A stretch of 64,000 nt of DNA, taken from assembly GCF_001704415.2 (NCBI RefSeq), contig NC_030808.1:77530594-77594593 (forward strand), given 5' to 3'. Of the stretch, positions 47,077 through 57,190 are shown piece after piece; positions within the stretch are counted from its first letter, which is position 1, and each line of letters starts with the position of its first letter. The DNA comes from Capra hircus. Its lineage: Eukaryota; Chordata; Mammalia; Artiodactyla; Bovidae. The notes beneath the pieces are model-generated. The model did no database searches and was not told the origin of the DNA. It was given only the letters and a program-made list of their open reading frames with translations. A program made the position numbers and the translations under genes.

Positions 47077-47506
47077 CAGGCATATCTTGGAGATGTTATG
47101 GGCTCAGTTCCAGACCACTTCAATAAAGTGGATCTCACAAATATTTTGGTGTTCCAATGGATATGAGTTGTGGTTATGCTATAGTTCAGTCTATTAAATG
47201 TGTGGTAGCATTATGGATAAAGACATGAACATATCTTAATTAAAAATACTTTATTGCTAAAAACTGCAAAACATCCTCTGAGCCTTTAGTGAGCCATAGT
47301 AAGATAGCTGATCACCATAACAAATATAATGATGAAAATGTTCAAAATCTTGTGAGAATATTAAAACGTGACTCAGAGACACAAAGTGAGCAAACACTGT
47401 TGAAAACAATTAGCATCCACAGATTTGCTTGATGCAGAGTTGCCACAAACCTTCAAGTTTTAAAAAATGCAGTATCTGTGAAGTTTAATAAAACAAAGCA
47501 TGATAG
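47077..47506 (+). mobile_element. Tigger1-derived non-autonomous mariner element
   Basis: Starts with the TcMar-Tigger terminus CAGGCATATCTTGGAGATGT, then CAGTTCCAGACCACTTCAAT and ATACTTTATTGCTAAAAACT. It jumps at about 47300-47310 to the far end (GCTGATCACCATAACAAATA, AGAGTTGCCACAAACCTTCA) and ends near AATAAAACAAAGCATGATAG. The transposase region of about 2 kb is absent, so this is an internally deleted, inactive copy. Confidence 0.88.
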
Positions 47507-47823
47507 AGAGTGCTATTTCAAGTCTGAAGGTTTGAGAACAAGGAGAGACAATGGTGTAAGTCCTAGTCTGAGAGTAGGAGAAAACCTATGTCTCAGCTCA
47601 ATCAGTCAAGCAGAAAAGGGGGCACATTCTCCCTTTTTCTACCTTTTGTTCTATTCAGGCTCTCTGCCATCTCACACTGAGAAGGCAATCTGCTTTACTG
47701 ATTTTACAGATTCAAATGCTAGCCTCATCATAAATACCCTTACAGAAATACCCAGATGTTATGTTTAACCAAACATCTGGGCACCTTAGGAGCCAGTCAG
47801 GTTGATGCATGCAATGGATTTAA
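47507..47823. other. unique sequence
   Basis: Nothing recognised. Confidence 0.4.
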
Positions 47824-47836
47824 TACTTCTGAAGCT

Positions 47837-48072
47837 CCGCCAAGTCGCTTCAGTCGTGTCCAACTCTGTGCGACCTCATAGATGGCAGCCCACCAGGCTC
47901 CCCCGTCCCTGGGATTATCCAGGCAAGAACACTGGAGTGGGTTGCCATTTCCTTCTCCAATGCATGAAAGTGAAAAGTGAAAGTGAAGTCGCTTAGTCGT
48001 GTCTGACGCTCAGCGACCCCATGGACTGCAGCCTACCAGGCTCCTCCATCCATGGGATTTTCCAGGCAGGAG
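47837..48072 (-). mobile_element. BOV-A2 SINE without tail, 13-bp TSD
   Basis: TACTTCTGAAGCT at 47824-47836 and 48073-48085. The element begins (low end) directly at CCGCCAAGTCGCTTCAGTCG with no CTG repeat, and its 5' end stops inside the first monomer at GGCAGGAG. Confidence 0.94.
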
Positions 48073-48164
48073 TACTTCTGAAGCTAATGCTACTTAACTG
48101 TAACCCTTAACTAGATGAATTTAAAACTTTATAATGTTGTAAACAGCAAGTTGTGGATCCTACA

Positions 48165-48320
48165 TTTAAATTCACTGTGACAATCTCTGCCTTTTAATTG
48201 AAATGTTTAGTCATTTTACATTAGTATAATGACTGATATAATTGTCTTTAAGACTACTATCTTGGTAATCTGTTCTTGATTTTCTCTTAATATTTCCTTG
48301 CTTTCTTTAGGGTGAATAAA
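48165..48320 (-). mobile_element. old L1M fragment, antisense
   Basis: CAATCTCTGCCTTTTAATTG, TTTAGTCATTTTACATTAGT and AAGACTACTATCTTGGTAAT are the antisense of a characteristic L1 ORF2 stretch. Confidence 0.62.
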
Positions 48321-48354
48321 TTCTGTACTATAAATACATTATCATTATTTTGGC

Positions 48355-48610
48355 ACTGTAAGAAATGTTAAAGATGATTTCTCTGAGAGAAAAGGAAATT
48401 AAATCAGATGGAAGTCCAGATCTTCAGAAAAGAATGGAAAGTATCAGAAAGGTAAATATCTTTAAAAAAAATGAAAGATCTCTATTATTTTCTATTTAAA
48501 AAATGCAGTTCTAATAAAAATCTCATAGGAATCTTAAAATTAAACATGACAAGTTAATTCTAAAAGGCATATAAAGAATAGAGATCCTTGAAAAGTTAAG
48601 ACAATTTGAG
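48355..48610 (+). mobile_element. old L1M fragment, sense, ORF2 end/3' UTR
   Basis: AGAAATGTTAAAGATGATTT, then GATGGAAGTCCAGATCTTCA and GGAAAGTATCAGAAAGGTAA follow the end of L1 ORF2 (caagaaatgttaaagg...gatggaaatctggatct...). Opposite orientation to the preceding fragment. Confidence 0.62.
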
Positions 48611-49151
48611 ACAAGAAAAAAATATAAGGGATATATTCTTATCTCTTTTTAGGATATTGAAAGCTACAAGAACAACATGGTAATGTTGGCTAATTCACAC
48701 AGTTCTGTGCAAAAATTATGTAAGAAGTCTGTTAGAGAGAGGATTTAGGGATCTTTTCTTTGCTGATAAATGGGAACAGATTTAACACGAGAGTATATGA
48801 GCCATCTCTCTGCCTCCCCCTTTTACTATTAAACATTGGAGTGATGTCACGGCAATCATCTTGCAACCACAGTATCATAAGCATGAATAAGAAAAGACAA
48901 CATACTTAGGATAATGCAACAGAAAGATGGCTGGGCCTAATCTTCTTGATTACATTAATGATCTGCAAAAGCGATGCTAGAAACTTCTTATGTGAGAAAA
49001 ATAAACCTCAATTATGTAATCACTGTTATCATGAATTCTTTTGATTGCCATCGTACCTATTTTCAGCTATTCTGATTTCTAAAAAGAGAACTGCAAATTA
49101 AACAGTAACTTTCAATTCCCCTACCATTATAGTGACAAAATTAACAAATTC
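48611..49151. other. AT-rich sequence, possibly diverged L1
   Basis: Nothing recognised with confidence. Confidence 0.35.
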
Positions 49152-49164
49152 CATAATGCCAAAG

Positions 49165-49371
49165 GGGCTTCCCAAGTGGCTCTAGTGATAAAGAACCTGC
49201 TTGCCAGTGGAGACACAGATTCGATCCCTGGGTGGGAAAGGTCCCCTAGAGGAGGGCATGGCAACCCACTCCAATATTCTTGCCTAGAGAATTCTATGGC
49301 AGAGGAGGCTGGAGGGCTACAGTCCATAGGGTTGCAGAATCAGACATGACTGAAGTGAGTCAGCATGCATG
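49165..49371 (+). mobile_element. Bov-tA SINE with perfect 13-bp TSD
   Basis: CATAATGCCAAAG at 49152-49164 and 49372-49384. Head GGGCTTCCCAAGTGGCTCTA, body, and a GCATGCATG tail. Confidence 0.97.
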
Positions 49372-49384
49372 CATAATGCCAAAG

Positions 49385-49604
49385 AGTGAAGCAGAAAAGT
49401 GTAAAGGAATTATCGTGTTGTTTAAGTGAGTTTGCAAATTGACAAAATTGCTTTGGAGAAGAATTTAATAACATTTAATAAAGTTTAGAGTCATGTATAT
49501 GCTACAACTTAGAAGATAATCTTCACTTCTCTAGAGAAATGTTCTCATATTTATTCAAGGAAATATGAAAAAATACATTTATTGCAGAACATTGTAATAC
49601 TGAA
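49385..49604. other. AT-rich unique sequence
   Basis: Nothing recognised. Confidence 0.4.
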
Positions 49605-49722
49605 CAATACTGGAGTGGTTTGCCATTTCCTACTCCAGGGGATCTTCCCAACCCAGGAATCAAACCTGAATCTCTTGCATCTCCTGGACTGGCAGGCAGA
49701 TTGTTTACCACTGTGCCACCTT
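49605..49722 (-). mobile_element. Bov-tA SINE, 5' part only
   Basis: Antisense start of the BovA body (ATACTGGAGTGGTTTGCCAT) and the complement of the tRNA-like head ending GTTTACCACTGTGCCACC. The 3' part of the body is missing. Confidence 0.88.
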
Positions 49723-49778
49723 ATTTGTTTACCTGTTTTAATCTAAAGATTTCAAAGTAATTTATTGTTGTTTTTCAT

Positions 49779-49832
49779 TTGCTAAGTCATGTCCAACTCT
49801 TTGTGACCCCATGAACTGTAGCATGCCATGCT
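49779..49832 (-). mobile_element. BovA 3' fragment
   Basis: TGCTAAGTCATGTCCAACTC through GACCCCATGAACTGTAGCAT: the last 50 bp of a BovA monomer. Confidence 0.78.
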
Positions 49833-49869
49833 TATAATTAACAGTAATTATGTACATATTGGCATTTAC

Positions 49870-50020
49870 AATTTGAAATCATGTTAACATTCATTAATTT
49901 TGATGTTAACCATAACCCTGTTAACTAGACAGGGCAAGAATGATAAATATAATAGGGAAATTGAGACCTAGAATGATAAAGCATTCAGCTCGAGGCCACA
50001 GAAAAGTTATTGTTTCCAAG
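49870..50020 (+). mobile_element. possible MIR relic
   Basis: GGGAAATTGAGACCTAGAAT followed by TTCAGCTCGAGGCCACAGAA resembles the MIR core. Weak. Confidence 0.4.
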
Positions 50021-50620
50021 GTGATGTCAAAGGATTTGTCATATTAATTTTCATTCTAAAACTCCTTCATTTGAAATTTCCCAATACTTTTAGTATTTAG
50101 AATTCCCAACACTTTAAGTAATTTTCCCTTACTTCTAGTAGCCAGAAGAGGGTTGCATGCCACTCCAAACCAATTATTGGCAAAAGCGTTGTCTTAAACT
50201 AGTGATAGATAACCCTTTAAATATTTCTGAAGATTGGGAGTCACCTTTCCCGAGCATATTGTTCCTGCAAAGCCCAACAGAAGCAAATTCTGTTAACAAA
50301 AAATAAATAGGAAAAAACCGCTGGACGGGGAATCTAACAGTCTTCCATAGCAACCACACTGTACTTCTTTTACATTTAAGCCATTTCTTTGTGCTAAAGG
50401 ATATTAGGTAGAAAAAAAGAGTCCACGAGGCAGATGCTATTCTCTGAATAACTGATAAGATGTCCACCATTCCCTCAACTGGTTAAATTTTGGTCAGCAT
50501 TTTCTTTTTTTTAGCTGCTTTAAACACACATATCAGAAACTACATACAAGTATTGCTAGAATTTTGCGTAAAATGAGAGACATTACACTCATTTAGCTCA
50601 GCTAAATGTCATCATCTGAT
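50021..50620. other. unique sequence
   Basis: One 98-codon minus-strand frame (50174-50470) with no recognised domain. Nothing else seen. Confidence 0.4.
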
Positions 50621-50621
50621 T

Positions 50622-50705
50622 GTGAATTCTTTTAGGGCAGGAATTTTCTTTATCATTTTATTCCTAGAGTCTCAGCCAGTCCCTTCTACAAAATATGGGC
50701 TTGAC
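50622..50705 (+). mobile_element. L2/MIR 3' end relic
   Basis: GTGAATTCTTTTAGGGCAGG then CATTTTATTCCTAGAGTCTC parallels 'gagctccttgagggcagggactgt...tgtatccccagtgcc'. Confidence 0.55.
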
Positions 50706-52920
50706 TTATATCCGAAATTGTTAAATCTTGCTTTTCATACTGTTCCTCAGCATCTTCTTGTCTCCACTGAAACTCTTGCTGCTAGACACTTTGTTCTTCC
50801 ATAAAATGTCAAAAGCAATAACCAGTCCTTATCTAGTACTGATTTCGCGCCAAGCACTCTTCTATTTGTGTGATGTGTAGTCCCCCTAGCTAAATTAATC
50901 AGAGTAATCACCTGGAAAAGCCCCAGCCAAATCCCTGAAAGTCATGAAGTCATATATTTTATGCATCCTTAGTCTTAGGACCTACCAGTCACAGAGAGAG
51001 GAAAATAAAACACCCTACCAAAAAATCCTACCTATGAATTATTTTCATAGTGAACAGATAATACGGAATACAGATAAATGTTATTGAGAAAGATATCATT
51101 TATACCTCAATCATAAGCCCTGGAGCCCACCCCTTCACTAAGTGGGCCAGGTAGTTGCCTCACACCAGACACAGGACACCCGTGGCTGCGGAAAGTCCCC
51201 TGAAGTCACCGGAACATACACAGGAGTGTGTGACTGTGGATATAAATATAAAGTGCTTCACTCACCTCGGCCCCCAAATCTGACCTTATTTGTCAGTACT
51301 ACCTTGGCTGGATCTAGAGGGCAAGGACAGAAGAACATCTTGACCAGCTGATGCTCTGACAAATGCGGGAGAGGCACGTGGAGGAAGCTGGCATGGTGTG
51401 CCTGCATCTTTTACTGTTGCTGCCCTCAGAGTCCTCTTGGCAGAGGAAGCCATCCTAACCCAAGTGCCTCCTTTCTCCAGGAAATTCTAAACACTTTCTG
51501 CTCTTATCTTTTTCTCTAGCATAACCACTCCTTGTAAAAATAACGATGTCAAGTTTTAAAATGAAAATTAGAGAAGAAAAACAAATTCACAATCTCTATT
51601 ACCTAGCACAATCATTTTAGTACTTTAAAAAAATATTTATAGTCTCTTCCTTGTACTTTTAAAAATGGAATTGTGTTTTGTCTCTAGTCTTTGACTTGTA
51701 TGTGAAGCAGCAATATGGAGAAATTCCTCAGCTATATCTAGGGTAATCATAAAATATGTTCAATCCAGAGTAATTTTGAGAATAAAAAGGGAAATTAAAA
51801 TTAATTATAAACATTTTAAAAATCTTTATCAGTCCATAAAATATTATATGACAGTGATGCACCTACTACTCAAAACTTATATTCCAAAAGAAAACTGAAA
51901 TATTTTTTCACTAAAAATTTTAAATAACATATATCCATATACATTAAAGCTGGAAAAAAGTCTTCATATTAATTATCTGAAATTAGCAATCCAACTGAAT
52001 GACCATTTTTTATATTATGTTCACAAACTTTGCTAATTTTCTTGGTTACATTTGTTTCTAAAAGCCTTGACACCGATGCTTTTTGAAGAATGCATTCTTC
52101 AATATGATATTATTTTAATTTGTTCAGACTGACAAATATTTCTTGAAAATTACATTTTAAAATTAATAAATTTGAAATTGTCATTTTCAACTGAATCTTC
52201 TCTATAGGCATAGTTTTACTTGAGAAAATCTTCTCTTCATAGCAGTTGAAGTATTTGATAAACAGTGCAAAGTTTGTAAAATGGAAGATATCTTCTATTA
52301 TAATACATTTTATATAAAAATGTATAAGTATTTTAGCCCAAATATCTTCTATACTATGTTTTACCTCTATTTAGAATATCTTTCTTTGATAAATATTTTT
52401 ACAAGTCAAGGCTCATTAAATAAGTCATCTCTTTTTTCATTCATTTGAAAGTTTCACCAAACTTATATACTACAAAAAAAGACTTTCTCTATTTTATTCC
52501 ATTTTAAAACAGTACAAATTTATTTAAATATCAGGAGTTTTATTGAAATTCTTTCTACAAGTTTACATATTGTAAAGCACAATTACATAATTCCCAAATT
52601 AAAATTTTTACACTGTTTGAACTTTCATCATTTAATTTGTTTTGTTTCACTCTTGCTTTTATGTGGATAAATCTCAACATCTCCCTGTTTATTAACTTGA
52701 TTTTCAATAATTATATTTATCCAAAAGCACTTAAATCAAAAACTCCCAATGGATTTTGAATGAAATGCAAACAAAGTGTATAGTTTTCCTTTACAAAAAG
52801 TTTAACATCATTGTAAAACAGGTTTATCTGCAAAATAGATCTTAAATATTACCATGTTTTCAAAAATCAATGGATGACAAGCAGTGCAAGGAGAAAAGGC
52901 TCAGATTCCCATGCTATAGT
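50706..52920. other. long AT-rich stretch, almost repeat-free
   Basis: 51500-52860 is very AT-rich with no recent SINE. 51120-51480 is GC-richer with a 69-codon frame of unknown origin (51142-51351). No gene recognised. Ancient LINE remnants too diverged to see by eye are possible. Confidence 0.4.
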
Positions 52921-52924
52921 CGTA

Positions 52925-53175
52925 TGTTTTGGTTTTTTGGCTGCAAGGCATGTGGGATCTTGGAGAAGGAAATGGCAAACCACTCCAGTATTCTTGCCTG
53001 GAGAATCCCAGGGACAGAGGAGCCTGGTGGGCTGCCGTCTATAGGGTCGCATAGAGTCAGACACGACTGAAGCAACTTAGCAGCAGCATCTTAGCTCACT
53101 GACCAGGGATGGAGCATGCACTCCCTGCATTGGAAAGTAAATTCTTAACCTCTGGATCACCAGGGAAGTTCCCAC
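52925..53175 (-). mobile_element. CHR-family SINE, split by BovA
   Basis: Left piece TTTTTTGGCTGCAAGGCATG + TGGGATCT, right piece TTAGCTCACTGACCAGGGAT through TCTTAACCTCTGGATCACCA to GGGAAGTTCCC. Together they read as one antisense CHR-2-like element. Confidence 0.85.
52962..53087 (+). mobile_element. BOV-A monomer inserted in CHR SINE
   Basis: GGAGAAGGAAATGGCAAACC to ACTTAGCAGCAGC, a single 3' monomer with (AGC) tail. ATCTT at 52957-52961 and 53088-53092 may be a short TSD. Confidence 0.93.
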
Positions 53176-53224
53176 ACTGGCTATTTAATAATGTGATAAT
53201 TTCTTTGATTTGCTTAGCTCTTTC

Positions 53225-53400
53225 AGGCTTCCAAAGTCGTTATTTTATACATATGATTTTAATTTTTCATCAATGTCATGAAGTATTATCAATTCCATAT
53301 TATAGCCAAACTGAGGCCCAAAGATCTTAAGTGCTTTTCTCACAGTGGATGGAAGGAGCAGAGAAGTATAAAAGAAGGTCGGTCTGAATTGGGATTCTGA
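53225..53400 (+). mobile_element. MIR SINE relic
   Basis: CCATATTATAGCCAAACTGA + GGCCCAAAGATCTTAAGTGC matches the MIR core. Confidence 0.65.
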
Positions 53401-53600
53401 TTTTCTTATGGGTTCTGTTAGTTGGAGGACTTTTTAGCATCCTTATCTGTCAATCAAGATGAACAGAGTTCACTTCAGGGTTGTAACAAACGACACATAT
53501 CTCCATGTTCATAAGAGACTTTCGGTCCAGAGTGTGAAAGGTAAGAACTTGTTAATTAATGGTTATTCTCATTCAGTAATAATGGAGTGCTCTTTCTCTT

Positions 53601-53871
53601 GGGTTTCCCTGGTAGCTTAGCTGGTAAAGAATCTGCCTGCAATATAGGAGACCCTGATTTGATTCCTGGGTCAGAAAGATCCACTGGAGAAGGGATAGGC
53701 TACCCACACCAGTATTCTTGGGTTTCCTCAGTGGCTCAGCAGGTAAAGAATCAACCTGCAACATGGTAGACTTGGGTTTGATCCCTGGGTTGGGAAGATT
53801 CCCTGGAGAAGGGAATGGCTACCCACTCCAGTATTCTGGCCTGGAGAATTCCAGGGACTGTAATTCTATAG
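53601..53871 (+). mobile_element. Bov-tA with two tandem tRNA-like heads
   Basis: First head GGGTTTCCCTGGTAGCTTAG at 53601, with a partial BovA start ending AGTATTCTT. A second head GGGTTTCCTCAGTGGCTCAG begins at 53720, 119 bp later, followed by a BovA body that stops near AATTCCAGGGACTG. Each head has its own B-box-like segment (TTTGATTCCTGGGTCAG and TTTGATCCCTGGGTTGG). Confidence 0.88.
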
Positions 53872-53879
53872 ACTGTATC

Positions 53880-54412
53880 ATTTCAGTCACTCAGTCTTGT
53901 CCGACTCTTTGTGACCCCATGGACTGCAGCGTGCCAGGCTTCCCTGTCCATCACCAACTCCCAGAGCTTGATCAAACTCATGTCCTTCGAGTCAGTGATG
54001 CCATCCAACCATCTCATCCTCTGCTGTTCCCTTCTCCTACTGCCTTCAATCTTTCCAAGCATTGGGGTCTTTTCCAAGGAGTCAGTTATTTGCATCAGGT
54101 GGCCAAAGTATTGGAGCTTCAGTTTAGGCATCAGTCCTTCCAATGAATATTCAGGACTGATTTCCCTTAGGATGGACTGGTTTGATCTTCCAGTCCAAGG
54201 GACTCTCAAGAGTCTTCTCCAACACCACTGTTCAAAAACATCAATTCTTCAGTGCTCAGCTTTATTCACAGTCCAACTCTCACATCCATAGACGACTACT
54301 GGAAAAACCATAGCCATTTTTAGATGGACTTTGTTGGCAAAGTAATGTCTCTGCTTTTTAATATGCTGTCTAGGTTGCTCACAGCTTTTCTTCCAAGGAG
54401 CAAGTGTCTTGT
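53880..54412 (-). mobile_element. BovB LINE 3' portion, 5'-truncated
   Basis: Antisense from the 3' terminus complement (CAGTCACTCAGTCTTGTCCG) through the C-terminal coding region (complement of the 'gatggatggactggc' and 'ttggccacctga' regions) to about 54412 (CAAGGAGCAAGTGTCTT). It encodes only the decayed BovB C-terminus (54209-53883, SILREISPEYSLEGL region). Confidence 0.93.
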
Positions 54413-54435
54413 ACTGTAAACTCCAGTGTTCTCTG

Positions 54436-54570
54436 CTTTTTTAAAAAACTTTTTACTGTTTAGCCCATCATGTAGCATGTGGGATCTTAGTTCCCTGACC
54501 CAGGGATCAAAACTGTGCCGCTTGCATTGCAAGCACAGAGTCTTAACCACTGGACCACCACAGATGTCTC
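54436..54570 (-). mobile_element. CHR-family SINE
   Basis: TTTTTTAAAAAACTTTTTAC, then CATGTGGGATCTTAGTTCCC, TGACCCAGGGATCAAAACTG and TCTTAACCACTGGACCACCA is an antisense CHR-2-like element. Confidence 0.85.
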
Positions 54571-54927
54571 TACTCCACTCCTTTTTAAACAAATGAATCT
54601 TTTTTCATTTAGAACAATATCTGACTAATTTGTATCTTATTTTGTCAAGGATCAGTAGAGATAAAGAAAAAAAATTGAACCCAAAGGGATTTTACACTTG
54701 AATTTATCTAACAAAATAACAGAATCACACAAAAAAAGAACTTAAATAATAACATGTATTAATCTCTCTAACCACCTTCAGAAACATGGGAGTAGAAGGG
54801 GATAGGAGTGGTATGGAGTGCCACGGGGAGTAAATTTCGTACTGCATTTCTTTTAAAGTCCTGGTCTCTGAAATTATCCAAGACTTCCAACACAATGTGT
54901 ATTTTCTCCTCCACAAATGGGGTGAGA
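54571..54927. other. unique sequence
   Basis: Nothing recognised. Confidence 0.4.
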
Positions 54928-54936
54928 AGAGCAATA

Positions 54937-55622
54937 AGGTTTTTTTTTTTAATTGATTTATTTTTAATTGAAAGATAGTTGCTTTACTATATTGTGCTGG
55001 TTTCTGATATATATAAACACAAAATAGCCATAAGTATATATATGGCCCCTCCTTCTTAAACCTCCCTTCCACATCCCACGCCATCCCACTCCTCTAGATT
55101 GTCACAGAGCCCTGGTTTGAGCTCCCTGAAAAGTGAAGTCGCTCAGTCGTGTCCGACTCTTTGTGAATCCATGGACTGTAGCCTACCAGGCTCCTCCCTC
55201 CATGGGATTCTCCAGGCAAGAGTACTGGAGTGGGTTGCCATTTCCTTCTCCAGGGGATCTTCCCGACCCAGGGATCAAACCTGGGTCTCCTGCATTCCAG
55301 GCAGACGCTTTAACCTCTGAGCCACCAGGGAAGCCTGAGCTCCCTGAGTCATACAGCAAATTCTCACTGGCTATCTGCTTCACACGTGGTAATGTATATA
55401 TTTCCATGCTACTCCCTGCATTCATCCCATCCTCTCTTTCCCCTCATCCCTTAAGTCTGTTCTCTATGTCAGCATTTGTGTCAGTTCTAATGAGATGGAT
55501 GAACCTAGAGACTATTATGCACAGTGAAGTAAATCAGAAAGAGAAAAACAAATGTATATTAATGCATATATATGGAATCTAGAAAGATGGTACTAATGAA
55601 CCTATCTGCAGGGCATCAATGG
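54937..55622 (-). mobile_element. L1 with inverted 5' segment, 9-bp TSD, interrupted by Bov-tA
   Basis: AGAGCAATA at 54928-54936 and 55623-55631 flanks the whole insertion. 54937-55129 and 55348-55482 are antisense L1 3' UTR with an antisense poly-A (T11 at 54940-54950). 55483-55622 is sense L1: GTTCTAATGAGATGGATGAA, GTGAAGTAAATCAGAAAGAG, TATCTGCAGGGCATCAATGG. The sense piece is the stretch that normally lies directly upstream of the antisense piece. A Bov-tA splits the antisense part. Confidence 0.93.
55130..55335 (-). mobile_element. Bov-tA SINE nested in L1, 12-bp TSD
   Basis: TGAGCTCCCTGA at 55118-55129 and 55336-55347. Antisense Bov-tA with BovA body and a well kept tRNA-like head (GGGATCAAACCTGGGTCTCC). 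Confidence 0.97.
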
Positions 55623-55631
55623 AGAGCAATA

Positions 55632-57181
55632 GGTTTTTAACAATGAAAAATGAAGAGGCCTGCCAAAATTCCATCCAACCCTGTACACTTACTGGGCACT
55701 ATGGACCTTCAGGGCCTGGACCACAGGCTCTGGGGGACACAGTTGAGTGATGCCTGGTCACCGCTCTCTCCTCTGGTGGCAGAAGCAGACACACACACAA
55801 GTAACTTGATTCCAAGGCAGGCTTTGGTAAGTGTTATCTTAGATCAGTGGAGCAGACAGGTCACACGACTGGAATAGCATGAAGTCAGGCCGGAGGCTGA
55901 GGCCATGCTGTTATTTAGGAAGCCTATCAGGTTCATCTCACAGTTTGGCAGTGATCCAAAAACCCCATAGCTTCTTGTCCTGGGTGTGGTGGGTCAGAGG
56001 ACACTTCCTGGAGTCTACTGTTGAGGCTCCTGGAGTCTAAGATTGGTTTGTTCCACTTTTTTCAAATAAATGACCCTAGAATGCCTGGCACTATGCCCAT
56101 GTCTGCCTAAAGCTGACCTTTCCCTCCCATAGCATGTAACAGGAAGTGCCAAACATCAGAGCTTCCAGGATTTTATCCATTCAGGAAGTGAACAGAACCA
56201 AAAATATTGCTAGTTTTTTCTTTGGCAGTTCGCTCTTCCTGCTCTGCTGTAGCTGCTTGCTAACATCTGTCTCCCCGACGGGGAAGTGAAGTGCCCCCTG
56301 GATCTCCTCATCTCCCACAGCACCCAGAGAAGGTGTTATTATATGACATCCTCAATCCAGATCATGGAATGAAATTCAGTTCTTCTGATGTTCCTTCAAC
56401 TCTTTACCATTTTCCAACTTGCTGGCAACTTTTGCAAAATGCCTTAAAGCTTAGAATTAAACATGAAGAGGAAAAATGACACCTTTCTCTGCTAAATATG
56501 ATGTTGTGTTAAATAGATTGCAAAATATCAGGGGTGGGGAGAGGAGTTCACTTGACCGAAAAAGGAAAGAAGACCTGATTGAAAGGCTAGAGATCTGAGC
56601 ACTACACTGGCTCTGTCAGCAAGCTGGTCTCCTCTTGGTCATCTCAACTAACAAATGTGGGCCCAACAGACTTATTGCTAAGAATTTATTTTTTCTGAGC
56701 AATTTATCATTTTAATATGATTCTTCTTTATACTATCTGCAACAACAATAACCTATAATTTGTAAAGCACTTATAGATGCATTATTCATATGTGTATGAA
56801 TGAAACTGTGCTTTCAACTTTGCAATTCTACAACTGGGACTTGACCATATTGAAGAGACAGCAAGGTGAACTGAGGAGTCTTCCACTCCGCTCCATCTCT
56901 GAAGCAAAGTTGACCTCTAGCCTCTGGAGTTTACTCTGGCCGAGAGCAGATTCTTGTGGTCACACTCTGATCCAAACCAACAGTTGGGGCTTTGGGATGC
57001 ACTAATCATTGGTGTGAATGTGTCCAAGAAACCCACAGATCTGTGCTAGTATGTGTGCTGGTCAGACCCACCCACCAGAGTTCAAGGGAGGTTTCAGGGA
57101 GAAGCCATTTCCCCTCTTTCTTCTTTACTCAGTTTTCACTGACTACCTCTCTCACACACTTATGACTTAAACACTGCCTAA
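55632..57181. other. unique sequence, no gene seen
   Basis: About 1.5 kb. Frames of 60-75 codons on the plus strand without recognised domains. Nothing to support an exon. Confidence 0.4.
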
Positions 57182-57190
57182 CCATGATGG

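Noticed and set aside
1433..48072. Recurring similar blocks separated by unique DNA, as in a CRISPR array
   Set aside because: The repeats are 100-280 bp, in both orientations, irregularly spaced, with TSDs. They are dispersed SINEs.
50174..50470. 98-codon minus frame in unique DNA
   Set aside because: No domain, low-complexity-like composition and no supporting signals. Treated as chance.
53601..53871. Possible tRNA genes (A/B box-like motifs), here and in every Bov-tA and CHR head
   Set aside because: The heads do not fold into an intact cloverleaf by eye, and each is fused to a SINE body. They are SINE promoters by descent.
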